Below, piece after piece: positions 37,546 to 45,773 of a DNA stretch of 64,000 nt. Numbering within the stretch: the first letter of the stretch is position 1; each line of letters starts with the position of its first letter. The position numbers and the translations under genes are program-made. The stretch lies in the NCBI RefSeq assembly GCF_018688155.1, contig NZ_CP061312.1, forward strand, positions 1,364,001 through 1,428,000, written 5' to 3'. The notes beneath the pieces were generated by a model. The model made no database searches and was not told where the DNA came from. It was given only the letters and a program-made list of their open reading frames with translations. Source of the stretch: Polynucleobacter sp. AP-Sving-400A-A2. GTDB taxonomy: Bacteria > Pseudomonadota > Gammaproteobacteria > Burkholderiales > Burkholderiaceae.

Positions 37546-39264
37546 TTAGGCCTCTACCAAAATAGTCTCGCCAGGCTTAATCATCGTAAATTGAACGGGT
37601 CTATTTTCAATTTTTAAACATCGAGACTGCAGATGGACTGCCGTGAAATAAGACTCTTCCAAAGATCCTGCATCGGGAAAATCCTCGCGATAGTGTGCCC
37701 CTCTTGAGTTTTCACGAGAAAGAGCGGCCTCTGTGACAGACTTGCTCACCAAAATGAGATTATTCAGGTTCATCCAATCCTGCCATGTAACACTGTACTG
37801 CCTTTGGATATCACCCACTCCCATTTGGTCTAACTGCTGACCTAACTGATCTAACTTAGTACGGGCACGTAATAAGCTGTCCTTAGTTCTGGATATACCT
37901 ACGTCATCCCACATGCACTCTGCAAGAGCATCTCGAATCGATTCGATATCACCTGCTGGTCGCTCTAAGGGAGCCTCGTGCGCTGCAATACTCGTGCGCA
38001 CCTCATCCATATTGCACTCTTGTAAAGTTTGGGACATCACCCAATGTGCCATTTCCTCGCCAGCTATACCACCATAGACCGTTGAGTTTGCAACACCATT
38101 ACCACCTAGTCGATTGGCTCCATGCACCCCTCCAGTATCTTCACCTGCTGCAAATAAACCTGGTAACTCGGTACTGCAGTCCGCCTTGAAGATTAATCCC
38201 CCCATCATGTAATGTGCAGTTGGAACTACCTCTACTAGATCTCCTGCCAAGTCAAAGCCACTATCTGCACATCGCTCGACCATACCTTTAAATTGCTTAC
38301 GCACATTTTCGGGGCCAAGGTGACTCATTTGAATATAGACACCGCCATTAGGAGTTGCTCTACCGGCTCTTATTTCAGAATTAATCGATCTAGAAACAAT
38401 GTCTCGAGTGGCGCGTTCATTGCGCGGATCATAGTTACCCATAAAGCGCTCTTGATTGCCATTCAAGAGGTAGCCACCAGCGCCACGTAAACCCTCCTCT
38501 AAAACCGTGCCTGTCATGCGAGTGTCTGAGCCAGCAAGAAGTCCAGTTGGGTGAAATTGCACCATCTCCATGTCGCGCAAAGTAAGACCCGCACGCAGTG
38601 CCATAGCCAGGCCGTCACAACTCTTATCACCCGAAGGTGTGTGGTACTTGTACATGGTGGGTCCGCCACCTGTAGCTAACAGAACCGCTTTAGCTCGTAC
38701 CAGTGTGAACTGACCAGTCGTCATATTAAGCATTAATACGCCAGCAAGTGACTTTCCATCAGCACTATGAATTAACTCGACCGCCCTATGCTCCTCAAGA
38801 CGATGAATTCCCCTAGCCCATACCTGCTCAGCCAGTCGACTGATAATTTCAATTCCAGTTAAATCGCCCTTGTGGACTGTGCGGTCAAAAGTTTGTCCAG
38901 CGAATGCTTTTTGATGAACTGTGCCATCCGGATTGCGATCAAAGAAACAGCCGAGCTCATTCTCAAGTTCACGAATACGTTCAACCGCCTTATTTACAAG
39001 TGTCCATGCCAACTCTTGGTCCGACAACCACTTGCCACCTTCGATTGTGTCCATAAAATGACGTTCAACAGAGTCGCCCTCTGCCAGTGCTACGTTATAA
39101 CCACCTTGCACCATGCGAGTACAACCGCATTTACCCAGCAGCCCCTTTACGGCAATAGTGATATGCAGATCTGGGTTAGTTTGGTGTGCATGCAAGGCTG
39201 CAAACAGTCCTGCGCCGCCAGAACCTAGAATGAGAATGTCTGTCTCAAGTGTGGCGATATTCAT
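37546..39264 (-). CDS. Succinate dehydrogenase/fumarate reductase-type flavoprotein subunit
   Basis: A 572 aa FAD-binding protein. Seen: dinucleotide fold LGSGGAGL (residues 13-20), substrate-site MVQFHPTG, the catalytic Arg/His regions around GARTR-like RNERATRDIVSR and VVPTAHYMMGG, and GLFAAGEDTGGVHGANRLGGN. At the usual covalent FAD attachment site (His-Thr-x-x-x-Gln-Gly-Gly) this protein has Cys 48 in CTRMVQGG, so FAD is probably non-covalent. Partner Fe-S and membrane subunits are upstream, so a quinone-linked complex is likely. Direction (succinate oxidation, fumarate reduction or another dicarboxylate) is not shown. Confidence 0.85.
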   Translation of the reverse strand: MNIATLETDILILGSGGAGLFAALHAHQTNPDLHITIAVKGLLGKCGCTRMVQGGYNVALAEGDSVERHFMDTIEGGKWLSDQELAWTLVNKAVERIRELENELGCFFDRNPDGTVHQKAFAGQTFDRTVHKGDLTGIEIISRLAEQVWARGIHRLEEHRAVELIHSADGKSLAGVLMLNMTTGQFTLVRAKAVLLATGGGPTMYKYHTPSGDKSCDGLAMALRAGLTLRDMEMVQFHPTGLLAGSDTRMTGTVLEEGLRGAGGYLLNGNQERFMGNYDPRNERATRDIVSRSINSEIRAGRATPNGGVYIQMSHLGPENVRKQFKGMVERCADSGFDLAGDLVEVVPTAHYMMGGLIFKADCSTELPGLFAAGEDTGGVHGANRLGGNGVANSTVYGGIAGEEMAHWVMSQTLQECNMDEVRTSIAAHEAPLERPAGDIESIRDALAECMWDDVGISRTKDSLLRARTKLDQLGQQLDQMGVGDIQRQYSVTWQDWMNLNNLILVSKSVTEAALSRENSRGAHYREDFPDAGSLEESYFTAVHLQSRCLKIENRPVQFTMIKPGETILVEA

Positions 39265-39872
39265 GAGGAAATTCCTAAGCTCTTTAATACGGCCTCTTTA
39301 TTGCGCGCAACATCACTTTTCACTTCTTGATAAATACTGCCACCATGACTATCCATAGCCACTAACAAAGGGCCAAAGTCTTTAATCTTGAAACGCCAGA
39401 GAGACTCCGGATTGAGATCATCCATATCCACGTCTTCAATTTGCTCAATCCACGTTGTCTCTAGCGCTGCTGTACCCCCAATAATTGCTAGGTACACGCC
39501 GCCAATTTCCTGAAAAGCTGCTGCAGATTCTTCGCGCATACCGCCCTTGCCTACAATCATTCGTACACCATTCTCAGTCATTAATGGACGAGTAAAGCGC
39601 TCCATCCGATCTGATGTGGTTGTACCAATACAGATTGCTTGATACCCGGCCGGGAATTCTTCACTCACCGCTACCTTGCGCACATTAGGAGCCGTATGAA
39701 TCACCGCATGACCATGCAGATCAAAGCGAGTTTTTCGGCCCTTATCAAACATATGAATTTGCGTAGCATCCCGAATACCGAATAAAGTATTTTGCAAAGT
39801 CACTGTGTCATTAATGCGCAGTTTTCGAATATCTGATTCGCTAACAGGAGTGGGAAGGTTGTAATGGGCCAT
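39261..39872 (-). CDS. Class I fumarase / tartrate dehydratase-type beta subunit
   Basis: A 203 aa protein matching the C-terminal domain of Fe-S class I hydrolyases (YNLPTPVSESDIRKLRINDTV, MIVGKGGM, DSHGGSIYQE). It overlaps the flavoprotein start by 4 bp and follows the alpha subunit by 7 bp. Together the two subunits would hydrate fumarate to malate or dehydrate tartrate; next to a fumarate-forming complex, fumarase is the better guess. Confidence 0.88.
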   Translation of the reverse strand: MAHYNLPTPVSESDIRKLRINDTVTLQNTLFGIRDATQIHMFDKGRKTRFDLHGHAVIHTAPNVRKVAVSEEFPAGYQAICIGTTTSDRMERFTRPLMTENGVRMIVGKGGMREESAAAFQEIGGVYLAIIGGTAALETTWIEQIEDVDMDDLNPESLWRFKIKDFGPLLVAMDSHGGSIYQEVKSDVARNKEAVLKSLGISS

Positions 39873-39879
39873 CTTTTTC

Positions 39880-40755
39880 CTAGAATCCGTAAGTCACACC
39901 ATCAGGCGTGAAGGTTGCTCGCGCTCTACGCGCTGAGTGGCACTGCATATTGACGGCCACTGGATTTAAGGTGATGTGAGTGTGAGCAAGCTCTACATGA
40001 ACGGCAAATGCTGTACCGTCACCACCCAGGCCTTGCGGGCCAATGCCTAATTTATTCACAGCGGTAGTTAATTCTTGCTCTAACTTGGCACCCTCTTCAT
40101 CACTACAGATGCTACCTAATGCTCTTGTAGCGGCACGCTTAGCCATCGCAACACATTGCTCAGAGGTGCCGCCGATACCAACACCAACAATGGTTGGCGG
40201 ACAAGTCTTGCCTCCAGCAGAAACAACGCTCTCGATAACAAAAGCTTTAACGCCATTAATTCCATCAGCAGGAATAGCCATCTTCAAAAAAGAATTATTT
40301 TCTGAACCACTGCCTTTTGGAACCATCTCGATTTCAAGCGTCTCGTCCTCATCACAAAAATCGATGCTGATTGCTGGCATATCAATACCGCAGGATGTGT
40401 GATTATTCTTACGCGTGATTGGATGCACTACAGAAGATCTCAATGGGTATTCCGTAGTTGCACGCTCGCAACCTTTGCGAATCGCCGCCTTGAGCTCCAT
40501 GCCATCTAGCTGCACATTACGGCCAATCTTGACCTTGTAAATGGGTAAACCAGTATCTTGGCAAAGTAGATTGTCTTCGCGCTCTGCAACAGCAATATTG
40601 GTGATCATGGTTTTGAGAACCACCTGTGCACGTGCATCTGATTCACCCTGATTTAAGCGCTCAATACCGGCTTTAACATCATCTGGCAGCACCTTTAAAG
40701 CACGAATATAGAGCTCCTTGCAAGCCTCTTCAACTACTTTCATTTGTAACTGCAT
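39880..40755 (-). CDS. Class I fumarase / tartrate dehydratase-type alpha subunit
   Basis: A 291 aa protein equivalent to the N-terminal domain of FumA. Cluster-binding cysteines are visible in LLCQDTGLP, TSCGIDMPAI and SAGGKTCPPT (three conserved positions for a 4Fe-4S cluster). The split alpha/beta layout is shared by archaeal-type fumarase and TtdAB tartrate dehydratase. Context with a succinate dehydrogenase-like complex favours fumarase. Confidence 0.88.
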   Translation of the reverse strand: MQLQMKVVEEACKELYIRALKVLPDDVKAGIERLNQGESDARAQVVLKTMITNIAVAEREDNLLCQDTGLPIYKVKIGRNVQLDGMELKAAIRKGCERATTEYPLRSSVVHPITRKNNHTSCGIDMPAISIDFCDEDETLEIEMVPKGSGSENNSFLKMAIPADGINGVKAFVIESVVSAGGKTCPPTIVGVGIGGTSEQCVAMAKRAATRALGSICSDEEGAKLEQELTTAVNKLGIGPQGLGGDGTAFAVHVELAHTHITLNPVAVNMQCHSARRARATFTPDGVTYGF

Positions 40756-40766
40756 AAATTACCCAA

Positions 40767-41126
40767 TCAATTTGCCAAATACAAAAATAGAAGGCCGCAA
40801 GCAATACCAAACAAGATAGCCACCTGGGTCCAAGCCTTACGTAGCCCGCGCCATGGACCGAACTCAATCATGATGAGTCGAATTCCGCCCACCAAATGGA
40901 TCGCTAACAAAATAACCAGCGCCCATTCACCGAATTTAAAAACCCAAAAGTCCGTTAAGCCTAGATAGCGCTCAAACTCGCTAGCGCCACGCAATGACTG
41001 AGAGAGCATTAAGAAATGTAAGGGAATGAAGCAAGCCAGCAGTAAACCGGAGAATCGATGGCATGCGTATGCAAAATAAGAGAGATGAGACTTCGCGCGT
41101 AAATCAAGCTTTGGCCTAGAGCTCAT
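40767..41126 (-). CDS. Succinate dehydrogenase/fumarate reductase-type membrane subunit (SdhD/C-like, second)
   Basis: A 119 aa protein with three hydrophobic helices. AYACHRFSGLLLACFIPLHFL fits the first cytochrome b helix of SdhC-type subunits (His-Arg-x-Ser-Gly motif), and LLAIHLVGGIRL supplies another candidate heme His. It overlaps the preceding membrane gene by 4 bp and precedes the fumarase alpha gene by 11 bp. Confidence 0.82.
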   Translation of the reverse strand: MSSRPKLDLRAKSHLSYFAYACHRFSGLLLACFIPLHFLMLSQSLRGASEFERYLGLTDFWVFKFGEWALVILLAIHLVGGIRLIMIEFGPWRGLRKAWTQVAILFGIACGLLFLYLAN

Positions 41127-41473
41127 AACGCACCTCCGGTGTAGACACCAATCACTGCTGTGCTTCCTAAAACGAGTATGAGGACTGCTAGGAGCGAAGA
41201 TAAGGCCTTAGAGATGAATCCCTTAGAAAACGTTTCTTCGAGAATATTAGCCAAACCAATCGGCGCATGCACAAAGCAGGCTAAAACAAAAATCTCATAA
41301 AAAATAGCGAAAGCAATATTGCCTTGGGTGCGACCCAGAATTTCCTCAGCAGTTAAGCCGCCGCGTATTGCGTAGAAAATAATGATGAGGTGAATGGTGA
41401 CACAAAGACCCAAAACCATGGCGCTGATTCTTTGGGCATACCAGAGCTTTGCCTGAAATACAGCTTCGCTCAT
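41123..41473 (-). CDS. Succinate dehydrogenase/fumarate reductase-type membrane subunit (first)
   Basis: A 116 aa protein with three hydrophobic helices (about residues 15-38, 50-75 and 88-110). KLWYAQRISAMVLGLCVTIHLIII has the Gln-Arg-x-Ser-Ala arrangement of the quinone/heme helix. It overlaps the Fe-S subunit by 4 bp upstream and the other membrane subunit downstream, so the operon is tightly coupled. Confidence 0.82.
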   Translation of the reverse strand: MSEAVFQAKLWYAQRISAMVLGLCVTIHLIIIFYAIRGGLTAEEILGRTQGNIAFAIFYEIFVLACFVHAPIGLANILEETFSKGFISKALSSLLAVLILVLGSTAVIGVYTGGAL

Positions 41474-42201
41474 AACTTACCCCACTTACTTCCTCGTACA
41501 GCAGCTCTTGCTACTAACTTTTTTAATCCAGAAATACTGGCTGTAGGTTCTAGCTTCTTAGGACAACGCTCAGTACAGGATCCCTGCGTATGGCATGCAT
41601 GGCAACCTTCATCACCAGCAACGGCACGTAGGCGATCTAATTGCTGCACATCGCGAACATCATTTGTTAAGGTCCAAGCGCGATTCAGTGCGGCTGGGCC
41701 TAGGTAGTTGGGGCGGTTCTGAACAACTTCACAAGAGGAATAGCACACTGCACAACCAATGCATTCGATTCCAGCATTGGCTAATTGACGTTCAGGTGAC
41801 TGCGGCTCCACTCTTGCAAAGTCATCGTGACGAGTTTTATCGCCTTTGAAGAAACCAACAGCACCCTTCCACTTATCAAAGAACTCTCGCATATCAGTAG
41901 CAAGGTCTTTAATAACTGGTAGATTGTTCAGAGGGGCGATTTCCAGGGAGTCCCCTTCAACAATCTGGGAAACGTGAGTACGGCAGGTCCAGCGAGCAAC
42001 ACCGTTCACTGTCATAGCGCAAGAACCACACATACCCACCCGACAGGCGAATCGGTAGCTCAGGGTTGGATCTAGCTTACGCTGAATAAAGGTAACGACA
42101 TCCAGTACCGTTTGATTTGAATTTCGAGGCACCAAATACTCAACAAACTCACCCTCTTGAGCGCCGCGCCAGACTTTGACTTTGAGATCTGTATTAGACA
42201 T
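41470..42201 (-). CDS. Succinate dehydrogenase/fumarate reductase-type iron-sulfur subunit
   Basis: A 243 aa protein with the SdhB/FrdB layout: a 2Fe-2S domain with Cys 53, 58, 61 and 73 (CRVGMCGSC...C), then CIGCAVCYSSC for 4Fe-4S and CHACHTQGSCTERCP for the remaining cluster. It transfers electrons between the flavoprotein and the membrane anchor. It is the first gene of the minus-strand operon and diverges from the LysR gene. Confidence 0.92.
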   Translation of the reverse strand: MSNTDLKVKVWRGAQEGEFVEYLVPRNSNQTVLDVVTFIQRKLDPTLSYRFACRVGMCGSCAMTVNGVARWTCRTHVSQIVEGDSLEIAPLNNLPVIKDLATDMREFFDKWKGAVGFFKGDKTRHDDFARVEPQSPERQLANAGIECIGCAVCYSSCEVVQNRPNYLGPAALNRAWTLTNDVRDVQQLDRLRAVAGDEGCHACHTQGSCTERCPKKLEPTASISGLKKLVARAAVRGSKWGKL

Positions 42202-42208
42202 GTGGTTA

Positions 42209-42248
42209 ATTATATCGATAGATAGTAAAAAATAAATCGAATATAATT
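42209..42248. promoter_or_regulatory. Wide dyad in the divergent spacer before the LysR gene
   Basis: ATTATATCGAT (42209-42219) and ATCGAATATAAT (42236-42247) are near-perfect inverted copies (one base inserted) separated by 16 bp. The position between a LysR gene and its likely target operon fits a LysR binding region. Confidence 0.4.
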
Positions 42249-42284
42249 TTCTTTGAGATAAATAAATACTTTATATTAAATTTC

Positions 42285-43169
42285 ATGTCTAGCATCAAAG
42301 TACTCAAGAATTTTTTAGCTATTTCTCGCCATAAGAGCGTGGCGGCGGCTGCACGTGAAATAGGCCTTACCGCTGCTGCCGCAGGACAGCAATTGCAGCA
42401 ACTAGAGGCAGATATTGGAGTGGAGCTATTTGATAGAACCAAACGCTCTATGACCCTCAATCACCATGGCAGATCCTTAGTTGAGCCAATTCAAGAAATC
42501 ATTGCACGCTACGAGGCCCTAGGATCGGACTTTAAATCCGAACTCAGTGGCACCATTGTTCTAGGCGCGCTAGTCTCAACCTTAATGGGCGCCTTTGGAA
42601 ATACATTAAATGAGCTCAAGCAAAGCTACCCAGGACTAGAAATCAAGCTTATTGCAGGTCTCTCAAACAACTTCTTAGAACAAGTGATTGAAGGCAGTCT
42701 AGATGCAGCAATAGTGACTGAGTCACCCTATGCCTTACCTCAAAATGTGCAGTGGACGGAGTTATATTCAGAACCTATGGTGCTGATTTATCCAATAACC
42801 AAAAGTAGAAAAAACTTTGTCGCCGAAAACACATCGAACGATCTGCCATTCATTCGATTTGAGAGAAACACCTGGACGGGCCACCTTGTAGATCAAACCA
42901 TTCGCGCAAACAAAATGGTGATTAAGGAAAGCATGGAACTTAATTCAGTGGAGGCGATCATTGAGCTAGTCAGACAAGGACTGGGCTTCGCAATTGTTCC
43001 GAGGCTAGCTAATATTGCCTGGGAGACTGACAAAAAATTGCATATTTCAGAATTAGCAGGAAAGACTATTTTTCGTAAGGTTGGCTTGCTAGAACGAAAA
43101 AAGCATAGCCGCCAAAATGTCACTCAAATTATTAAACAACATTTTTTATCCATCTTAATCAATAAATAA
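42285..43169 (+). CDS. LysR-family transcriptional regulator
   Basis: A 294 aa regulator with an N-terminal helix-turn-helix (HKSVAAAAREIGLTAAAAGQQLQQLEADIGVELFDRTKRS in overlapping parts, residues ~14-55) and a periplasmic-binding-like ligand domain. It is divergent from the succinate dehydrogenase/fumarase-type operon, which it probably controls. Residues GLTAAAAGQQ replace the more usual GLTQPAVSRQ-like recognition helix, an alanine-rich variant. Confidence 0.9.
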   Translation: MSSIKVLKNFLAISRHKSVAAAAREIGLTAAAAGQQLQQLEADIGVELFDRTKRSMTLNHHGRSLVEPIQEIIARYEALGSDFKSELSGTIVLGALVSTLMGAFGNTLNELKQSYPGLEIKLIAGLSNNFLEQVIEGSLDAAIVTESPYALPQNVQWTELYSEPMVLIYPITKSRKNFVAENTSNDLPFIRFERNTWTGHLVDQTIRANKMVIKESMELNSVEAIIELVRQGLGFAIVPRLANIAWETDKKLHISELAGKTIFRKVGLLERKKHSRQNVTQIIKQHFLSILINK

Positions 43170-43210
43170 CCTCCTAATTTGAGGCAGTCAATTGGATGTA
43201 TTGAAGACGA

Positions 43211-43239
43211 AAAAAGTCCGACATTGCCGGACTTTTCCA
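43211..43239. terminator. Terminator between the LysR gene and the Bug-type gene
   Basis: Stem AAAAGTCCG / CGGACTTTT with a 7-nt loop between two convergent genes; A and T runs on either side allow use in both directions. Confidence 0.75.
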
Positions 43240-43257
43240 TGAAGTAAGATCAAAACT

Positions 43258-44241
43258 CTATTTTTTAAGATTCAACTCAGAACCCAATTTGCTATAGAGA
43301 TCATATTGTTCTTTTGCAAAGGCTTCAGTTTCTGCCTGCGTGCGAATAGCTGAGAGTGCGCCAACCATATCATTGCCATTGATCCATGTAGGATTTTTTG
43401 CTACCTCTTTGAGGATAGTCTGCCACTTTTCAACCACTTCAGGGGCCAGCCCAGGAGGTCCGTATAGGCCGCTCCATCCCATCACCTTTTCAAGACTACC
43501 CATACCCTCCTCTTTTGCAGTGGGGATATTTGGAAAATCCTTTAAGCGCGAGGATGAAGATGTTACTAGAGGCCGCATTGCATTTCCTTTCAACTGCCCA
43601 GTAATCGTTGTTAAGTTATTGCATAAAAAATCTACTTCTCCGCTTAATAATGCAGTAGTGGCAAGTCCAGCACTCTTATAGGGAATCATGGTTGCAGCTG
43701 TAGATGGCAAACCAACATCACGCAAGAGCACTTCGACGGCCAAATGTTGTGTTGTACCTGCACCTGCGGTGGAATAATTAAGTTTCGTTGGATTTGCCTT
43801 AATTACCGCTATCAATTCCTTCATATTTTTATATGGTGCGTCAGGCTTCACAACGCAAACCAAAGGATTGAAGTCAAGCAAGGAAATGAACGTGAAGTCA
43901 TTCCATTTGTAAGGAGTGCTACTCTCAAGTGCCGGCACAATCGCCTGAGAACCCGCTCTAGAAACTAATAAAGTGTAGCCATCGGGCGGGGATGTACGAA
44001 CCTTTTGCGAGCCAATCGTACCCGATGCGCCAGCAATGTTTTGCACAATCACATTTTGACCCAATAGCTTGCTAGCGATAGGAGCTAAATTTCTAGCGGA
44101 AAAGTCGCTATCACCACCAACCCCATAAGGTGCGACAAGCGTAATAGGTCTATTTGGATAATTTTGGGCTGTTGCAATTTTAATCGCCAACGCCATCAAA
44201 AATAATGCCGGAACAAATCGTTTTTTAACTAACCGCAACAT
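43258..44241 (-). CDS. Bug-type tripartite tricarboxylate transporter substrate-binding protein
   Basis: A 327 aa exported solute-binding protein: signal peptide ending ATAQ, then NYPNRPITLVAPYGVGGDSD. The ATG at 44241 has GGGAGG seven bases upstream and gives a normal signal peptide; the longer frame from 44271 does not. It lies downstream of the TauD-like dioxygenase on the same strand, so it may bind that pathway's substrate. Confidence 0.9.
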   Translation of the reverse strand: MLRLVKKRFVPALFLMALAIKIATAQNYPNRPITLVAPYGVGGDSDFSARNLAPIASKLLGQNVIVQNIAGASGTIGSQKVRTSPPDGYTLLVSRAGSQAIVPALESSTPYKWNDFTFISLLDFNPLVCVVKPDAPYKNMKELIAVIKANPTKLNYSTAGAGTTQHLAVEVLLRDVGLPSTAATMIPYKSAGLATTALLSGEVDFLCNNLTTITGQLKGNAMRPLVTSSSSRLKDFPNIPTAKEEGMGSLEKVMGWSGLYGPPGLAPEVVEKWQTILKEVAKNPTWINGNDMVGALSAIRTQAETEAFAKEQYDLYSKLGSELNLKK

Positions 44242-44352
44242 GCTACCTCCCTGATATTTAAGACATGGCATTCCATGGACGTATAACTTAATGCTAAAGA
44301 CTATTGATAAAAAACAAAAGTAAGGGTTTTAACCAGTAAGTGCATTAATTCA

Positions 44353-45426
44353 CTACACAGTTAACTCAACAGAAAGCTTGGTTCCAGGAACTAATATTCC
44401 ACCCCTATCCCCCGGCATGACACCCCCCCAGCGAGAAGAAAAATAGGCTGGCAATGGTCTTCCTGATGGAGGCGCAATCCAAAGGCGTAGCAGATGGCGT
44501 TGGAGCTTAGGATCAGGCCAATTCTCAAAATCGTTTCTCGAATGAAGAATTTGATGGTTATGTAAGAGTTGAATATCACCCGGCTCAAAAGCCATTTGCA
44601 GCGCAAATCCCGGCTCTTGCAAAATAGAGTCAATTTCATCCATTACTTCAATTTGCTCAGGAGTTAGCCTTGGAGCTTGCGGATAGAGTCGCTGCGCCTC
44701 TTCAATGTAGTGCCTCAAGTAAACGCAAGACAAATGTCCTTCATGCCAATTAAAGATGGGGATCTCAAACCAGGGATCCCGGCCTTCAGGAACCTCTCCT
44801 CTGCGATCAGTTGGATATGAGGCAAACATGGCAGAAATTAAATCAGGCCTGCGTTCGACCATCTTGTTATAGAGCGTCATTGAGCTTGCAATGAAAGACT
44901 CACCGCCGATCTTGGCTTTTTGTAGGCAGAGTAAGCCAACAATATCAGCTGAGTCGGTATGGTAATCAAGCTTTCTATTGGTTTGATAAAAACGTACGCC
45001 AGCTTCAACCTTGACACCTTGATCGCGCACATGTCCCAAAAGATGACCTTTGCCATTACTACTTCTTAAGCTACCCATATGACGGCCAAGCCCCATATAA
45101 ACAGCAGCAGCCTTTTCTATTGACCAGCTACTAACTGGAAGTCCTCGTAACATCAGAAATCCACGTCCAGCAAGAAGTTCATTTAATGCTCCAGCAATAA
45201 AGGGAGCGAGCTTTTTCAATGGGAATGACTCAGGGCTAATATCTTCCAAAGCATTACCTGAGCTAAGAAAGTGATCGGCGGCAGCCTCAAGCTCAGCAAT
45301 TTGTTCAGAGTCCCAATGCACAATCCAGCTGGGATCATTTTGAATAACCCCACCCAGCCATGCGCCAGCCCCCTCAATCATGCGCGGAGTACCGTCTACT
45401 TTATTTTCGATGTGTTCTGCATGCAT
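44353..45426 (-). CDS. TauD/TfdA-family Fe(II)/2-oxoglutarate dioxygenase
   Basis: A protein of about 357 aa with the facial triad visible: His 156 and Asp 158 in DYHTDSAD, and a late His in LLHNHQILHSRNDF (around residue 300), plus a C-terminal Arg in RHLLRLWIAPPSGRP for 2-oxoglutarate. Family members hydroxylate taurine, sulfonates, aryloxyacids and other small acids; the substrate here is unknown. The ATG at 45426 is favoured because GAGGG lies seven bases ahead; ATG at 45432 and 45450 are alternatives. Confidence 0.87.
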   Translation of the reverse strand: MHAEHIENKVDGTPRMIEGAGAWLGGVIQNDPSWIVHWDSEQIAELEAAADHFLSSGNALEDISPESFPLKKLAPFIAGALNELLAGRGFLMLRGLPVSSWSIEKAAAVYMGLGRHMGSLRSSNGKGHLLGHVRDQGVKVEAGVRFYQTNRKLDYHTDSADIVGLLCLQKAKIGGESFIASSMTLYNKMVERRPDLISAMFASYPTDRRGEVPEGRDPWFEIPIFNWHEGHLSCVYLRHYIEEAQRLYPQAPRLTPEQIEVMDEIDSILQEPGFALQMAFEPGDIQLLHNHQILHSRNDFENWPDPKLQRHLLRLWIAPPSGRPLPAYFSSRWGGVMPGDRGGILVPGTKLSVELTV

Positions 45427-45773
45427 ATTCATTCCCTCATTTATATACATTCATTTAGATCTTGATTGCGCTTGAATGAAAACTAGTCTATCCGAAAAGA
45501 TATGGAAAATAAATCTTAAATTCACCTTTTCAGATCAATTTATTTTCTTTTTAAAATCCTCATATAACCAAACTCTATAGATGATGTTGAATGATTAAGG
45601 GTTATCACTCATTTTTACCCAGGACCATGCACATTCTGTGTCACCTAAACATTCAGGAATGAATTAGTTTAAGCAATACAACGTAAACTGTTTTTGATGA
45701 AATGCAATTGACAAAATATCGTATCCTGCACTGACTAATATCTACACTGAAAAAAATTTAGGGATTTAATTTT
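45427..45773. other. Divergent intergenic region (347 bp) without a gene
   Basis: AT-rich spacer between the dioxygenase and the ThDP-enzyme genes. A TTGACA (45708-45713) is followed by TAATAT at 45736-45741, but the 22-bp gap is too wide for a standard sigma70 promoter. A ribosome binding site AGGGA lies just before the ATG at 45774. I see no strong palindrome, RNA gene or small ORF with a good start. Confidence 0.4.

Noticed and set aside
42206..42460. Minus-strand 84-codon ORF over the LysR start
   Set aside because: Antisense to the alanine-rich HTH region of the LysR gene and would overlap the shared promoter; composition explains the open frame.
45708..45741. Sigma70 promoter TTGACA/TAATAT before the ThDP gene
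   Set aside because: The 22-bp spacing is too wide, so I mention the boxes but do not call a promoter.
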